DNA of 64,000 bases from Ilyomonas sp965199905 (GTDB lineage: Bacteria > Bacteroidota > Bacteroidia > Chitinophagales > Chitinophagaceae), in assembly GCA_965199905.1 (NCBI GenBank), contig OZ241366.1, forward strand, positions 3,782,001 through 3,846,000, given 5' to 3'. The translations under genes were made by a program, and so were the position numbers. Below the pieces are notes generated by a model, which saw nothing but the letters and a program-made list of their open reading frames with translations, did not search any database and was not told the DNA's origin. Positions 35,286 through 43,146 of this stretch are shown here, one piece after another (within the stretch, counting starts at the first letter, position 1; each line of letters opens with the position of its first letter).

Positions 35286-37913
35286 ATGAAAAAAGCGATA
35301 CTGATATTATGCCTTCTGGGATGTGTGGTAACGCTGTTTGCGCGGCATGGCAAAGGCGGCTATCTCGTGTACAAATATTTAGGTACGGGCAACACACCAA
35401 ACAGTTCCGGTTATGAAGTTACCGTGGTACATTACGTCAATTGCAGAGAAACGCAGTTTGAACTGGACGACGTATATGTTGGCATTTTTGACGCCGGCAC
35501 CAAACGGCTGGTACGCACAGTTGGCATTGGAAGAAGTTCGCAGCGGTTCATTCAAAAGCAAGACTTCGACAAGTGCATCAATCCAAAACCTGATGTGTGC
35601 TTCTTCCTGGCTTTCTACACATCCACCATTCAATTGCCGGATAACGGCACCGGGTATATACTCGCGGAGCAGGAGTGCTGCCGGGCTGAAGGCATTCTGA
35701 ACATCAACAATTCAGGGCAGATTGGTACCACCAATTCGAATAATATTCCGGGCGTTATCAGCGGTATCGATTATCACACAAACAGCAGCCCCGAAATGTC
35801 AATCAAAGACACATCTGTCATCTGTCACAATTCGCCTTTCGAACTCGACTTTGGCACCAGCGATCCTGATGGCGATGAGCTTCAGTATTCATTCTGCGAT
35901 GCCACTGCGGGCGGCACGCGTGGCGACAGGCAGCCAAACCCGCCATCAACACCGCCTTTTGATGCCATTGCATACAATTCGCCTTATTCCGGCTCGCTGC
36001 CCTTAGGAAGGAATGTAAGTATCGATGCAAAAACAGGATTGATAAAGGGCATCGCGCCTGATAAAACCGGCACCTATACAATTGCTGTTTGTATTACTGA
36101 ATATCGCAAAGGCATTGCCATCGGCACTACAAAAAAAGAGATTTTGATAACGGTGGCTGACTGCTCATTATCGGCTGCTTCCTTATTGCCTTCTTACATC
36201 AATTGCGACAGTTTTTCTTTTACCTTCAGTAATGAAGCATTTGCCAGCAATGTATCATCTTACCAATGGGATTTTGGTGCGCCGGTTGCCAATGCTTCTT
36301 TGCTAACACAGCCTGTGCCTACGTTTACTTATCCGGATACAGGCGCATACCGTATTAAGTTAATTGTAACCAGCGGCGATAATTGTGTGGATTCAGCTTC
36401 TTCCATAGTAAAAATTTATCCGGGTTTTCAGGCTGATTTTACCATCAATGGCAGTTGCTTTCAATCGCCTTTTTTATTTACCAATACCAGCTATACAAAA
36501 TGGGGAAACATCATAAAATACAAATGGGATTTTGGCGACGAATCTTCAATAAAAGATACGTCAGATCAGAGGAATGTTTCTTATCAATATCCAACACAGG
36601 GCAACAGAACGGCTACACTGATGATTGCGAGCGATAAAGGCTGTATAGATACGGCTGCAAATACAGTGGTAGTTAATAGCAAGCCTCAAATCAGCCGGCC
36701 TTTTACGGACACGCTTATTTGTCGTGATGACCGCCTGACAATAGACGTAAAAGCGGCAGGTGATTTTTTTCAATGGACGCCGGCTTATAACATCAGCAAT
36801 GTATCGGTAGTAAATCCGGTGGTAGACCCTTTTGACACAACTGTGTACATGCTGACCGTGCGCGATAAACAGTGCATTGACAGCGTTAGATTTATAGTGA
36901 ACGTAATTGATTTTGTCAGTTTATCATTACCCGCCGAAGTAAGGCTGTGCGCTACCGATAGTGTTATCTTAAACCCTGTCAGCAATGCTTTACATTATAG
37001 CTGGCAGCAATCGGATGGTGCATCAACGTTGAACAATACAGACATCAAATATCCAAAGGCTGTGCCTCTGCAAAGCACAACCTATTCGGTAACAGGTTCG
37101 GTAGGTCATTGCGCAGCAACTGCGCAAATGAATGCTTTGGTATCGCCTTATCCGGTTGCTACTGTAAGCAACGATGTCAGCATTTGTTATGGCAATACTG
37201 CGCAACTTCATGCCAGTACGGTTGCCGCTCATTATGCCTGGAGCCCGGCTACTTCTTTAGTTGATGCACGCACATTAAATCCATTGGCTGGCCCTGAACA
37301 AACCACCGCTTATATACTTACCATCAGCGATACTTTTTATTGTAAAAAAAACGTGTACGACACTGTAGTTGTTGCTGTAATTCCTTTACCGCAGATAGAT
37401 GCCGGGAACGATACTGCAGCCGTGCTTGGGCAGCCCTTACAACTGGCTGCCATCTCTAATGAAGAAGTATCTTTTAAATGGTCGCCGGATGTATATATCA
37501 GCAACCGTTCCTTGGCCGATGCCACTGTTACCATTACCAATTCAGGCATCCGTTCAATGACCTATTTTGTTACGGCAAAAACATACCAGGGGTGCATCTC
37601 AATAGATTCTGTGCACATAAAAATATTCACCAGCAAGCCTGATATTTTTGTTCCTTCCGCCTTTACACCCGACCGCAACGGCGTCAATGATATTTTGAGA
37701 CCGATAACTGTTGGCATTGCAAAGCTTTATTTTTTCAGAGTATATAATCGACTGGGGGAATTGCTGTTTGAAACCACAAAACAAGGCGAAGGTTGGGATG
37801 GATTTTTTAAAGGAAAAAAACAACTGGCTGGCACGTATGTGTATGCGGCAGCCGGCGTAGATTATACAGGCATCACAATCTCTAAAAAAGGAACGGCTGT
37901 GCTGGTAAAATAA
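35286..37913 (+). CDS. large secreted PKD-domain protein with type B type IX sorting domain
   Basis: An 875-residue protein with a signal peptide (about 1-19). The N-terminal third is cysteine-containing and of a type common before PKD modules in gliding-associated proteins. PKD-like domains are seen at about 320-375 (YQWDFGAP) and 410-460 (YKWDFGDES), followed by repeated Ig-like segments ending in phrases such as TTVYMLTVRD and TTAYILTISD. The last 90 residues, IFVPSAFTPDRNGVNDILRP through GLAGTYVY-like and terminal strands, are the gliding-motility-associated (type B) C-terminal signal. It is exported by the type IX system and likely displayed on the surface; an adhesin role is possible. 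Confidence 0.88.
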   Translation: MKKAILILCLLGCVVTLFARHGKGGYLVYKYLGTGNTPNSSGYEVTVVHYVNCRETQFELDDVYVGIFDAGTKRLVRTVGIGRSSQRFIQKQDFDKCINPKPDVCFFLAFYTSTIQLPDNGTGYILAEQECCRAEGILNINNSGQIGTTNSNNIPGVISGIDYHTNSSPEMSIKDTSVICHNSPFELDFGTSDPDGDELQYSFCDATAGGTRGDRQPNPPSTPPFDAIAYNSPYSGSLPLGRNVSIDAKTGLIKGIAPDKTGTYTIAVCITEYRKGIAIGTTKKEILITVADCSLSAASLLPSYINCDSFSFTFSNEAFASNVSSYQWDFGAPVANASLLTQPVPTFTYPDTGAYRIKLIVTSGDNCVDSASSIVKIYPGFQADFTINGSCFQSPFLFTNTSYTKWGNIIKYKWDFGDESSIKDTSDQRNVSYQYPTQGNRTATLMIASDKGCIDTAANTVVVNSKPQISRPFTDTLICRDDRLTIDVKAAGDFFQWTPAYNISNVSVVNPVVDPFDTTVYMLTVRDKQCIDSVRFIVNVIDFVSLSLPAEVRLCATDSVILNPVSNALHYSWQQSDGASTLNNTDIKYPKAVPLQSTTYSVTGSVGHCAATAQMNALVSPYPVATVSNDVSICYGNTAQLHASTVAAHYAWSPATSLVDARTLNPLAGPEQTTAYILTISDTFYCKKNVYDTVVVAVIPLPQIDAGNDTAAVLGQPLQLAAISNEEVSFKWSPDVYISNRSLADATVTITNSGIRSMTYFVTAKTYQGCISIDSVHIKIFTSKPDIFVPSAFTPDRNGVNDILRPITVGIAKLYFFRVYNRLGELLFETTKQGEGWDGFFKGKKQLAGTYVYAAAGVDYTGITISKKGTAVLVK

Positions 37914-38025
37914 ATCTCCAGCCATTAGCTATCAGCCTTCAGTTATTCGAAATAGTAGTCCTGATTACTTTTTAGTCTTTTGCTTGCCAGCCTATCTTTG
38001 AAAACATAATTTCTGTTTTATAATT

Positions 38026-39039
38026 ATGAAAGTTACCTACCGGAAAGTAGAATTACCGTTTCAATATCCATTCACTATATCAGGCGGGCGAACCAAAACG
38101 CATCAGCCTTCTTTATTGGTTGCTTTATCGCTTGGAAATTTTACCGGCGTTGGCGAAGCGCCGGCTATCACTTACTATAATATCACGGTTGAGCAAATGG
38201 TAGACGACATTGAGAAGTACCGGAAAATGATTGAAAAGTTTGCGTTAACAGAAGTTGAGCGCTACTGGCATTACCTGCATCATCTCCTTCCGCACAATCC
38301 TTTTTTAGTGTGCGCTCTTGATATGGCCTGCTGGGATTTAATGGGTAAAATGAAGAAGCAGCCTTTATATAAATTATGGAATACAGAATGGAAAGAAGCG
38401 CCGTTAACTGATTATACAATCGGTATCGATACGGTAGAAAAAATGATTGAAAAAATGAAAGCCAAACCTTGGCCGATCTATAAAATAAAAGTAGGTCAGG
38501 CTAACGATATAGAGATTATACAATCGCTTCGCAAACATACCGATGCCATCTTTCGCGTAGATGCCAATGCAGGCTGGACGCTGGATGAAGCTTTGCAAAA
38601 AATACCATTACTGAAAGAATCCGGCGTTGAACTTATTGAGCAGCCATTAGCCAAAGATGCCTGGGAAGACATGAAAGTTTTGTATGAAAAATCAACGTTA
38701 TCTCTTATTGCCGATGAAAGCTGCGTGAAAGAAAATAATGTAGAAAAATGTGCAGGTTATTTCCATGGTATCAATATCAAACTTACCAAATGCAGCGGCT
38801 TAACACCTGCTTTACGAATGATTAAAAGAGCCAAAGAATTGAATTTAAAAGTGATGGCAGGCAGCATGAACGAAAGCACGGTTGGCTCTGCCGCTATTGC
38901 GCACTTGCTGCCACAAATAGATTATGTTGATATGGACGGACCTTTATTACTCAGCGAAGATGTAGCAAGTGGCGTTACGTATGATTATGGAAAGGTAATT
39001 GTTAGCGAAAAACCAGGATTAGGAATTCAAATGAAATAA
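38026..39039 (+). CDS. dipeptide epimerase (L-Ala-D/L-Glu type), enolase superfamily
   Basis: A 337-residue enolase-superfamily enzyme. The acid/base lysines are K155 (KIK) and K252. The magnesium ligands are D179 (VDAN), E205 (IEQP) and D230 (ADES). The DMD motif at 302-304 is the dipeptide-binding signature of L-Ala-D/L-Glu epimerases. The expected role is recycling of murein peptides in the cytoplasm: L-Ala-D-Glu to L-Ala-L-Glu. It may share a transcript with the cargo gene 112 bases upstream, but nothing links their functions. Confidence 0.9.
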   Translation: MKVTYRKVELPFQYPFTISGGRTKTHQPSLLVALSLGNFTGVGEAPAITYYNITVEQMVDDIEKYRKMIEKFALTEVERYWHYLHHLLPHNPFLVCALDMACWDLMGKMKKQPLYKLWNTEWKEAPLTDYTIGIDTVEKMIEKMKAKPWPIYKIKVGQANDIEIIQSLRKHTDAIFRVDANAGWTLDEALQKIPLLKESGVELIEQPLAKDAWEDMKVLYEKSTLSLIADESCVKENNVEKCAGYFHGINIKLTKCSGLTPALRMIKRAKELNLKVMAGSMNESTVGSAAIAHLLPQIDYVDMDGPLLLSEDVASGVTYDYGKVIVSEKPGLGIQMK

Positions 39040-39533
39040 GACTTTCGTTTTTTATATTACAAGTTCCTCCAAAACACAAGGCAATTTACTTGCGTCACAA
39101 CTTAGATCGACAATAATACATTTCGCTTACTTACTGTGCTTATCCAAGGCAGGTTTTAGTTAGTAAGCTTACTGGAATTAAAATTTTTTCCCTCGCAACG
39201 TAAATTGTCAATCTTCAAATCAGGCACTTAAAACACTATTACATCAGGAAAATAATTTGTCTAAGCGGTTCATCATATTATGGCGTTGGCGTTATATCTA
39301 TGCCTGTTATCAACAGGATTGGAAACCCATAGTATATTTAGTTTCTGCTGTGCCGGCATTCTTCTTCATTAGCAAGATACCAAACGAAAAATAAATAGAA
39401 ATCATGATAATCAGGTGCGATATGTCAGCCAGCATAACAGATAGCTTCTTGTTGTGCATTCGCTTGCTATTTGCTAACAAAAGATTTTAACAGTCAATAA
39501 GATGCAATACGATCTATTCTGTTTTTACGAACA
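39040..39533. other. intergenic stretch at the left border of the accessory region
   Basis: 494 bp without a convincing gene. A short palindrome CCTGTTATCAACAGG lies at about 39304-39318. At about 39420-39465 there is CAGCATAACAGATAGC followed by TTCTTGTTGTGCATTCG, reminiscent of the CATAACG / TTGTTGTGCGTTCG boundary at 44711-44745. Confidence 0.4.
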
Positions 39534-39938
39534 TCAAAACCCGGTTAGTGTCAAGTATTTTTTTCTTCCGGCTGTCAAATAATAAACTAATAAAATGAAT
39601 GCAGGAATCAATAAAAATATTCCGTAGTTAAAATGAAACACAAGTCTCAAAATGAAGTTAAGCACAATGATGCCTGCTACAACTAACATAATCCAATTCC
39701 CACTTTTAAAACCTCCCACACACAGTTCTTTTTTGTCAGTATCGTTAAGTGTAAAACAAACTTCAGGACTGCTGCACCAATCTATTTTTGCTATCAATGT
39801 GTGCCGCCCTGATATTGTTTCAAACTCCTTTGTTTGTCCATTAGCAATTGTTCCAATTTTGTTACCGTCCAGAAATAGATGATAATCTCTTAACCGGTTA
39901 TTGTATTCTGATGTTCGCTTAACAATGATCGTCGGCAT
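39534..39938 (-). CDS. small membrane protein of unknown function
   Basis: A 134-residue protein from the ATG at 39938 (MPTIIVKRTSEYNNRLRDY); the longer frame to 39986 would run into the left end of the insertion sequence. A soluble beta-rich N-terminal part (DGNKIGTIANGQTKEFE, RHTLIAKIDWCSSPEV) precedes two membrane helices (about 79-98 and 100-122). Similar proteins are common in Bacteroidota without known function. The insertion sequence begins 38 bases upstream of its start and may have displaced its promoter. Confidence 0.6.
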   Translation of the reverse strand: MPTIIVKRTSEYNNRLRDYHLFLDGNKIGTIANGQTKEFETISGRHTLIAKIDWCSSPEVCFTLNDTDKKELCVGGFKSGNWIMLVVAGIIVLNFILRLVFHFNYGIFLLIPAFILLVYYLTAGRKKYLTLTGF

Positions 39939-40046
39939 GTTTATTTTCTTTAGTAAGTTTATGTTACTTTCAGGGTTAATGGACAAAAGTAATGGTAAAA
40001 ATGGCTGAGAGTGAATGCAGGCTTATGTTTGCTGTCATTTAAGTTT

Positions 40047-40963
40047 ATGAATAAAAAATCTGCTTTTATTGCGGTTCAAAAATCACGTCCAAATACGGTT
40101 ATGCCAAAGGCAAACAGCGATACAAATGCCAGGTGTGCGGCAAGCAGTTTATAGCCCGCCGCCACTGTCTTGACAATGCGCAGATTTGGGAAGCCTATAC
40201 TGCCGGCAAGCAAACGTATGGTCAACTGGCACAGCAATATGGCTGTTCGGTAAAAACCATTCAGCGCCGCATAGATTTCTTTACACCATCGCCCAATACC
40301 ACCTTTGAGGCGGTTGCCAATGTAGTGATGGACACGACTTATTTCGGGCGTTGCTTTGGAGTGATGGTCTTTAAGGATAGTATCAGCGGCAAGTGCCTGT
40401 ATAAGCAGTACGTAAAAAATGAAACCAACAAGCTCTACTTATCCGGCATAGCAGAAATCAGCAGAAGGGGAATAAAGGTACAGGCAATCATCTGTGACGG
40501 GCGCAAAGGTTTGTTTCAGTTATTCGGTACTATCCCTGTTCAGATGTGCCAGTTTCACCAGGTGCAGATCATTAACCGCTATCTTACCAGAAAGCCTAAA
40601 ACACAAGCTGCTATTGAGCTTCGTGCTTTATCACTTACGCTGGTCAAAAGCGATAAAGCAGCTTTCAGCGCAGCACTGGCGCATTGGCAGCACAGATGGG
40701 AAGACTATCTGAAGGAACGAACCCTACATCCGCTTACGCAAAAAAGCCATTATACCCATAAACGGCTCAGAAGCGCATGGCTGAGCTTGAAAAGAAATCT
40801 TTCGTGGCTGTTTGTTTTTGAGCAGCATAAAGAGCTGATGATACCCAATACCACTAATGCGCTGGATGGCTCCTTCTCTGATTTAAAGAATAAACTCAGG
40901 AACCATAACGGCTTATCCATAGCCCGCAAGAAGAAGCTGATAGATGGGTTTTTTAAGGCATAA
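40047..40963 (+). pseudogene. transposase (IS256-like, Zn-binding variant), start out of frame
   Basis: The long frame (277 codons from a GTG at 40133) has the catalytic DDE core: MDTTYFG, ICDGRKGLFQLF, CQFHQVQIINRYL and a final NALDGSFSDLKNKLRNHNGL. Upstream in the same frame lies a zinc finger, CFYCG then CQVCGKQF, but that frame has a stop (TAA at 40052-40054) and no start codon before the finger. The ATG at 40047 (MNKK) is one base out of frame; one extra A in the A6 run at 40053-40058 would join them. This is either an inactivating one-base loss, a base-calling error, or slippage on the A run. Confidence 0.7.
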
Positions 40964-40964
40964 G

Positions 40965-41031
40965 GCACGATAAAATAAAGACTTACCCTGTTGTTACAGC
41001 GGTAAGCCTTTGAATGACACTTTTATCGTGC
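40965..41031. repeat. nested stem-loop after the transposase gene
   Basis: Outer 11-bp arms 40965-40975 and 41021-41031 (GCACGATAAAA and its inverse) enclose an inner stem CTTACC...GGTAAG (about 40982-41006). It begins just after the transposase stop codon and may act as its terminator or protect the element from outside transcription. Confidence 0.65.
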
Positions 41032-41235
41032 ATCAGTTTATCCCTTGGCTGGTTGCTCCCCAGCAGAGCCTGCCTCCGTTTTGACTGATAAAAACAAAAT
41101 TATCACCTCCGTTCAATAGGATCATTAAAAGCCAAAAATAAACACCATTACTTTTGTCCATTAGCGCCCATCACACCCTCAAACACCATTACTTTTGTCC
41201 ATTACACCTACTTTCAAAATATAGCTTGAAGAGAC

Positions 41236-41297
41236 GTACAACGGATTAGGGCTTGGCGAAGTACCGGCATTCCGTGATTCGTCAGCTTGGATAAAAA
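41236..41297. repeat. accessory-region boundary repeat R1
   Basis: Contains CAACGGATTAGGGCTTGGCG, then ATTCCGTGATTCGTCAGCTT and GGAT. It is almost identical to R2 (41986-42048) and related to R3 (44544-44600). It lies downstream of the toxin-antitoxin-like pair. Confidence 0.75.
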
Positions 41298-41426
41298 TAT
41301 AGAGTTTAGTAGAATATCTGATGTTCAGCAAATATTCGTCAAGCCGCTATGGCAGCAAACCACTTCTTGGGCGCATACCTTAGTCTGTCGAAATAATTAC
41401 AGGTCCAACTGGCATTTGTGCACCGT

Positions 41427-41708
41427 TTAAATACTCTTTATTTTCGGTGTCAACTTTGTCAATTCTATGTATTGGTTGATTTTAGCTGTCAACACAAAAA
41501 CAGTAATTGTATATTTTAAGAAGTTTTGTTGATGTTGCAGATTTTTGTCAAAAGTCAGCAAAGCGTCAAAAGAATTGTCCAGTAGAAGTTTCAATAGATC
41601 TCCGTTTTTGATACCATTCCATTGCTTGTCGCGAACTGTAAAAACTTCATGTTCTGGAAAGTCTTGCCTAAGCCGTTTTGATAAGTTTTCGTCAAGCAAC
41701 AGCCGCAT
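41427..41708 (-). CDS. DUF5615 PIN-like putative toxin
   Basis: A 93-residue PIN-like protein starting MRLLLDENLSKRL, with the first acidic site D6, and a second acidic site in LLTFDKNLQHQQN. These are the hallmarks of the DUF5615 family, usually found with DUF433 proteins. The inferred role is an RNase toxin. Its start overlaps the end of the DUF433 gene by 17 bases. Codon use is AT-rich compared with the chromosomal genes. Confidence 0.8.
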   Translation of the reverse strand: MRLLLDENLSKRLRQDFPEHEVFTVRDKQWNGIKNGDLLKLLLDNSFDALLTFDKNLQHQQNFLKYTITVFVLTAKINQYIELTKLTPKIKSI

Positions 41709-41931
41709 ATAATTGAGCTACATTTTTAGAAGTCAGTAGTTTATTTGCGATGTCCAACAATGCAACAGCCTGCTCTTTAGAAACTGTCGGAAAGTCATCT
41801 AAAAACTCGTCCAACGGAACTCCCGCTTCTAAATGGTCAAATAAACTCTCAACAGGAACACGTGTCCCTTTAAAAACAGGTTGTCCACCTAAGATGTCAT
41901 TGTCAATTGTTATAAGTTCGCGAACGTCCAT
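41692..41931 (-). CDS. DUF433 putative antitoxin
   Basis: A 79-residue protein from the ATG at 41931 (MDVRELITIDNDI); the longer frame to 41949 adds six residues. GGQPVFKGTRVPVESLFDHLEAG is the DUF433 signature and includes a helix-turn-helix-like region (VPLDEFLDDFPTVSKEQAVALL). It lies directly upstream of and overlaps the DUF5615 gene. Expected to neutralise the toxin and repress the pair. Confidence 0.85.
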   Translation of the reverse strand: MDVRELITIDNDILGGQPVFKGTRVPVESLFDHLEAGVPLDEFLDDFPTVSKEQAVALLDIANKLLTSKNVAQLYAAVA

Positions 41932-41985
41932 AAGAGCAAATTTAAACAAATTGTCCGAGTAAGCGAGTTTGAAAAAAGGTTGCGC

Positions 41986-42048
41986 CCATAACGGATTAGG
42001 GCTTGGCGTTTGTGGCGGACATCCGTGATTCGTCAGCTTGGATTAAGA
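41986..42048. repeat. accessory-region boundary repeat R2
   Basis: Contains CATAACGGATTAGGGCTTGG, GGCGGACATCCGTGATTCG and TCAGCTTGGAT. It separates the toxin-antitoxin-like pair from the restriction operon. It differs from R1 at few positions over about 60 bases. Confidence 0.75.
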
Positions 42049-42076
42049 TATACCATGTTGGCGGTATGTGGCATTG

Positions 42077-42787
42077 CTACGAGTTTTCTAATCGTTGAAT
42101 TTCTTCACGAATTTGTTCAATCACTTCCGTGTTATAAATCTTTTTTTTCCCTGTCACACTTTTTGTTGAGTAAACGAAAAATACTTTCCCACCAAAATCG
42201 CTTTCAAATCTTTGATGATTTATCATGTGCATTTCAATCCATTGGTATTGATTTAATGCCTGTCCAGAAGCTATTGGTTTAATTTGAATGCCGATAAATT
42301 TGTCATTGACGGCAATAAAAAAGTCAACACTATAAGTTCTATCCCACTTGTCGGATGCTGGCTCAATTTTACGTTCAACAGCTCCTTCCAATTGCCCATA
42401 AATTGTTTCAATTTCTGTTCTATAGCCTTCGTATGTCCTGTTTAATACAAGATTGTAAGCATAATCAATGCATTCTTCTTCAGTGATTGAAACCAATTCA
42501 TTTTGAACAACTTCTGTTAGCTTTATATAAAGCGTTTGCCCAAGACCAGCAATGTACTCTCTGGTAATATTTAATCCGTCTTTCTTCTTTTGCTTCGCTT
42601 TTGTGAAATAAAATTCTTCCCATTCTTCATACTTGGTTGGCGCACATGTCCTGATCAATTCAGAAGTAGAGCCGACGCTATGAGCTTTGTTTAAGCCCCA
42701 TCTATTCATGCCGTAATTCAGAAGTGTCTCCCGCTTAAATTTTAAATTCTCGCCTTCTGCTCCCGTAATCCATTCTTTATCCATCAT
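42077..42787 (-). CDS. MjaI-like type II restriction endonuclease
   Basis: A 236-residue protein. The region EIETIYGQLEGAVERKIEPASDKWDRTYSVDFFIAVNDKFIGIQIKP has the D-x(n)-Q-x-K arrangement of a PD-(D/E)xK-type nuclease (VDFF then IQIK). The overall pattern, with LVLNRTYEGYRTE before it, recalls the MjaI family, whose founding member cuts CTAG. Its start overlaps the preceding gene by 4 bases (ATGA). With the methyltransferase it forms a restriction-modification operon, transcribed after the protective methyltransferase. Site specificity is inferred by family only. Confidence 0.7.
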   Translation of the reverse strand: MMDKEWITGAEGENLKFKRETLLNYGMNRWGLNKAHSVGSTSELIRTCAPTKYEEWEEFYFTKAKQKKKDGLNITREYIAGLGQTLYIKLTEVVQNELVSITEEECIDYAYNLVLNRTYEGYRTEIETIYGQLEGAVERKIEPASDKWDRTYSVDFFIAVNDKFIGIQIKPIASGQALNQYQWIEMHMINHQRFESDFGGKVFFVYSTKSVTGKKKIYNTEVIEQIREEIQRLENS

Positions 42788-43146
42788 TGTATAGTTAGAT
42801 TTGTTCTATTTGTATTTGGGTTTTGTGAATTATTCCAACTATTAATCAAGGCTGTTCTTCTGGCATTATCACTTCTGGTTCTATTTTCTAAACTATCTAT
42901 ATATCTTTCAAGCTCAGCTAAATTAGCTATAACAAAAAAACCAGCTGGTCTTCCGGTTGCTGCTCCAATTAAATCTCCATCATGTTCTATGCATTCTTTA
43001 ATCAGTCCTCGTAACTGAACTTGATTTCCACCCGTTGGAAAGCCGAGCAGTTGAGCCAACCTTCTTGCACCGATTGCATTCTGCCTGCCATTTCCAAGGG
43101 CGGATAATAAGGCTTGTCTTTGCTGTTGTGTATAATTTACCGGCAT
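42784..43146 (-). CDS. small protein between methyltransferase and nuclease of the restriction operon
   Basis: A 120-residue hydrophilic protein. Residues about 5-75 look like a winged-helix domain (QRQALLSALGNGRQNAIGARRLAQLLGFP, then a strand pair in GDLIGAATGRPAGFFVIAN). The C-terminus is asparagine-rich and disordered. It overlaps both neighbours (10 bases with the methyltransferase, 4 with the nuclease). A controller of the restriction operon or a DNA-recognition subunit are both possible; I do not recognise the family. Confidence 0.6.
   Translation of the reverse strand: MPVNYTQQQRQALLSALGNGRQNAIGARRLAQLLGFPTGGNQVQLRGLIKECIEHDGDLIGAATGRPAGFFVIANLAELERYIDSLENRTRSDNARRTALINSWNNSQNPNTNRTNLTIQ

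Larger units (their letters stand above)
39977..41204 (+). mobile_element. insertion sequence with a zinc-finger IS256-like transposase
   Basis: The left end TAATGGACAAAAGTAATGGT (39977-39996) has perfect 20-bp inverted copies at 41144-41163 and again at 41185-41204. The element is therefore 1187 bp, with an extra right end beyond it, or 1228 bp. The single gene is a transposase with a disturbed start. A nested stem-loop follows the gene. No clear target duplication was identified. Confidence 0.85.

Noticed and set aside
40133..40963. Transposase as an intact gene starting at the GTG at 40133
   Set aside because: This start would cut off the zinc finger, half of which lies upstream in the same frame; the gene is better described as frameshifted.
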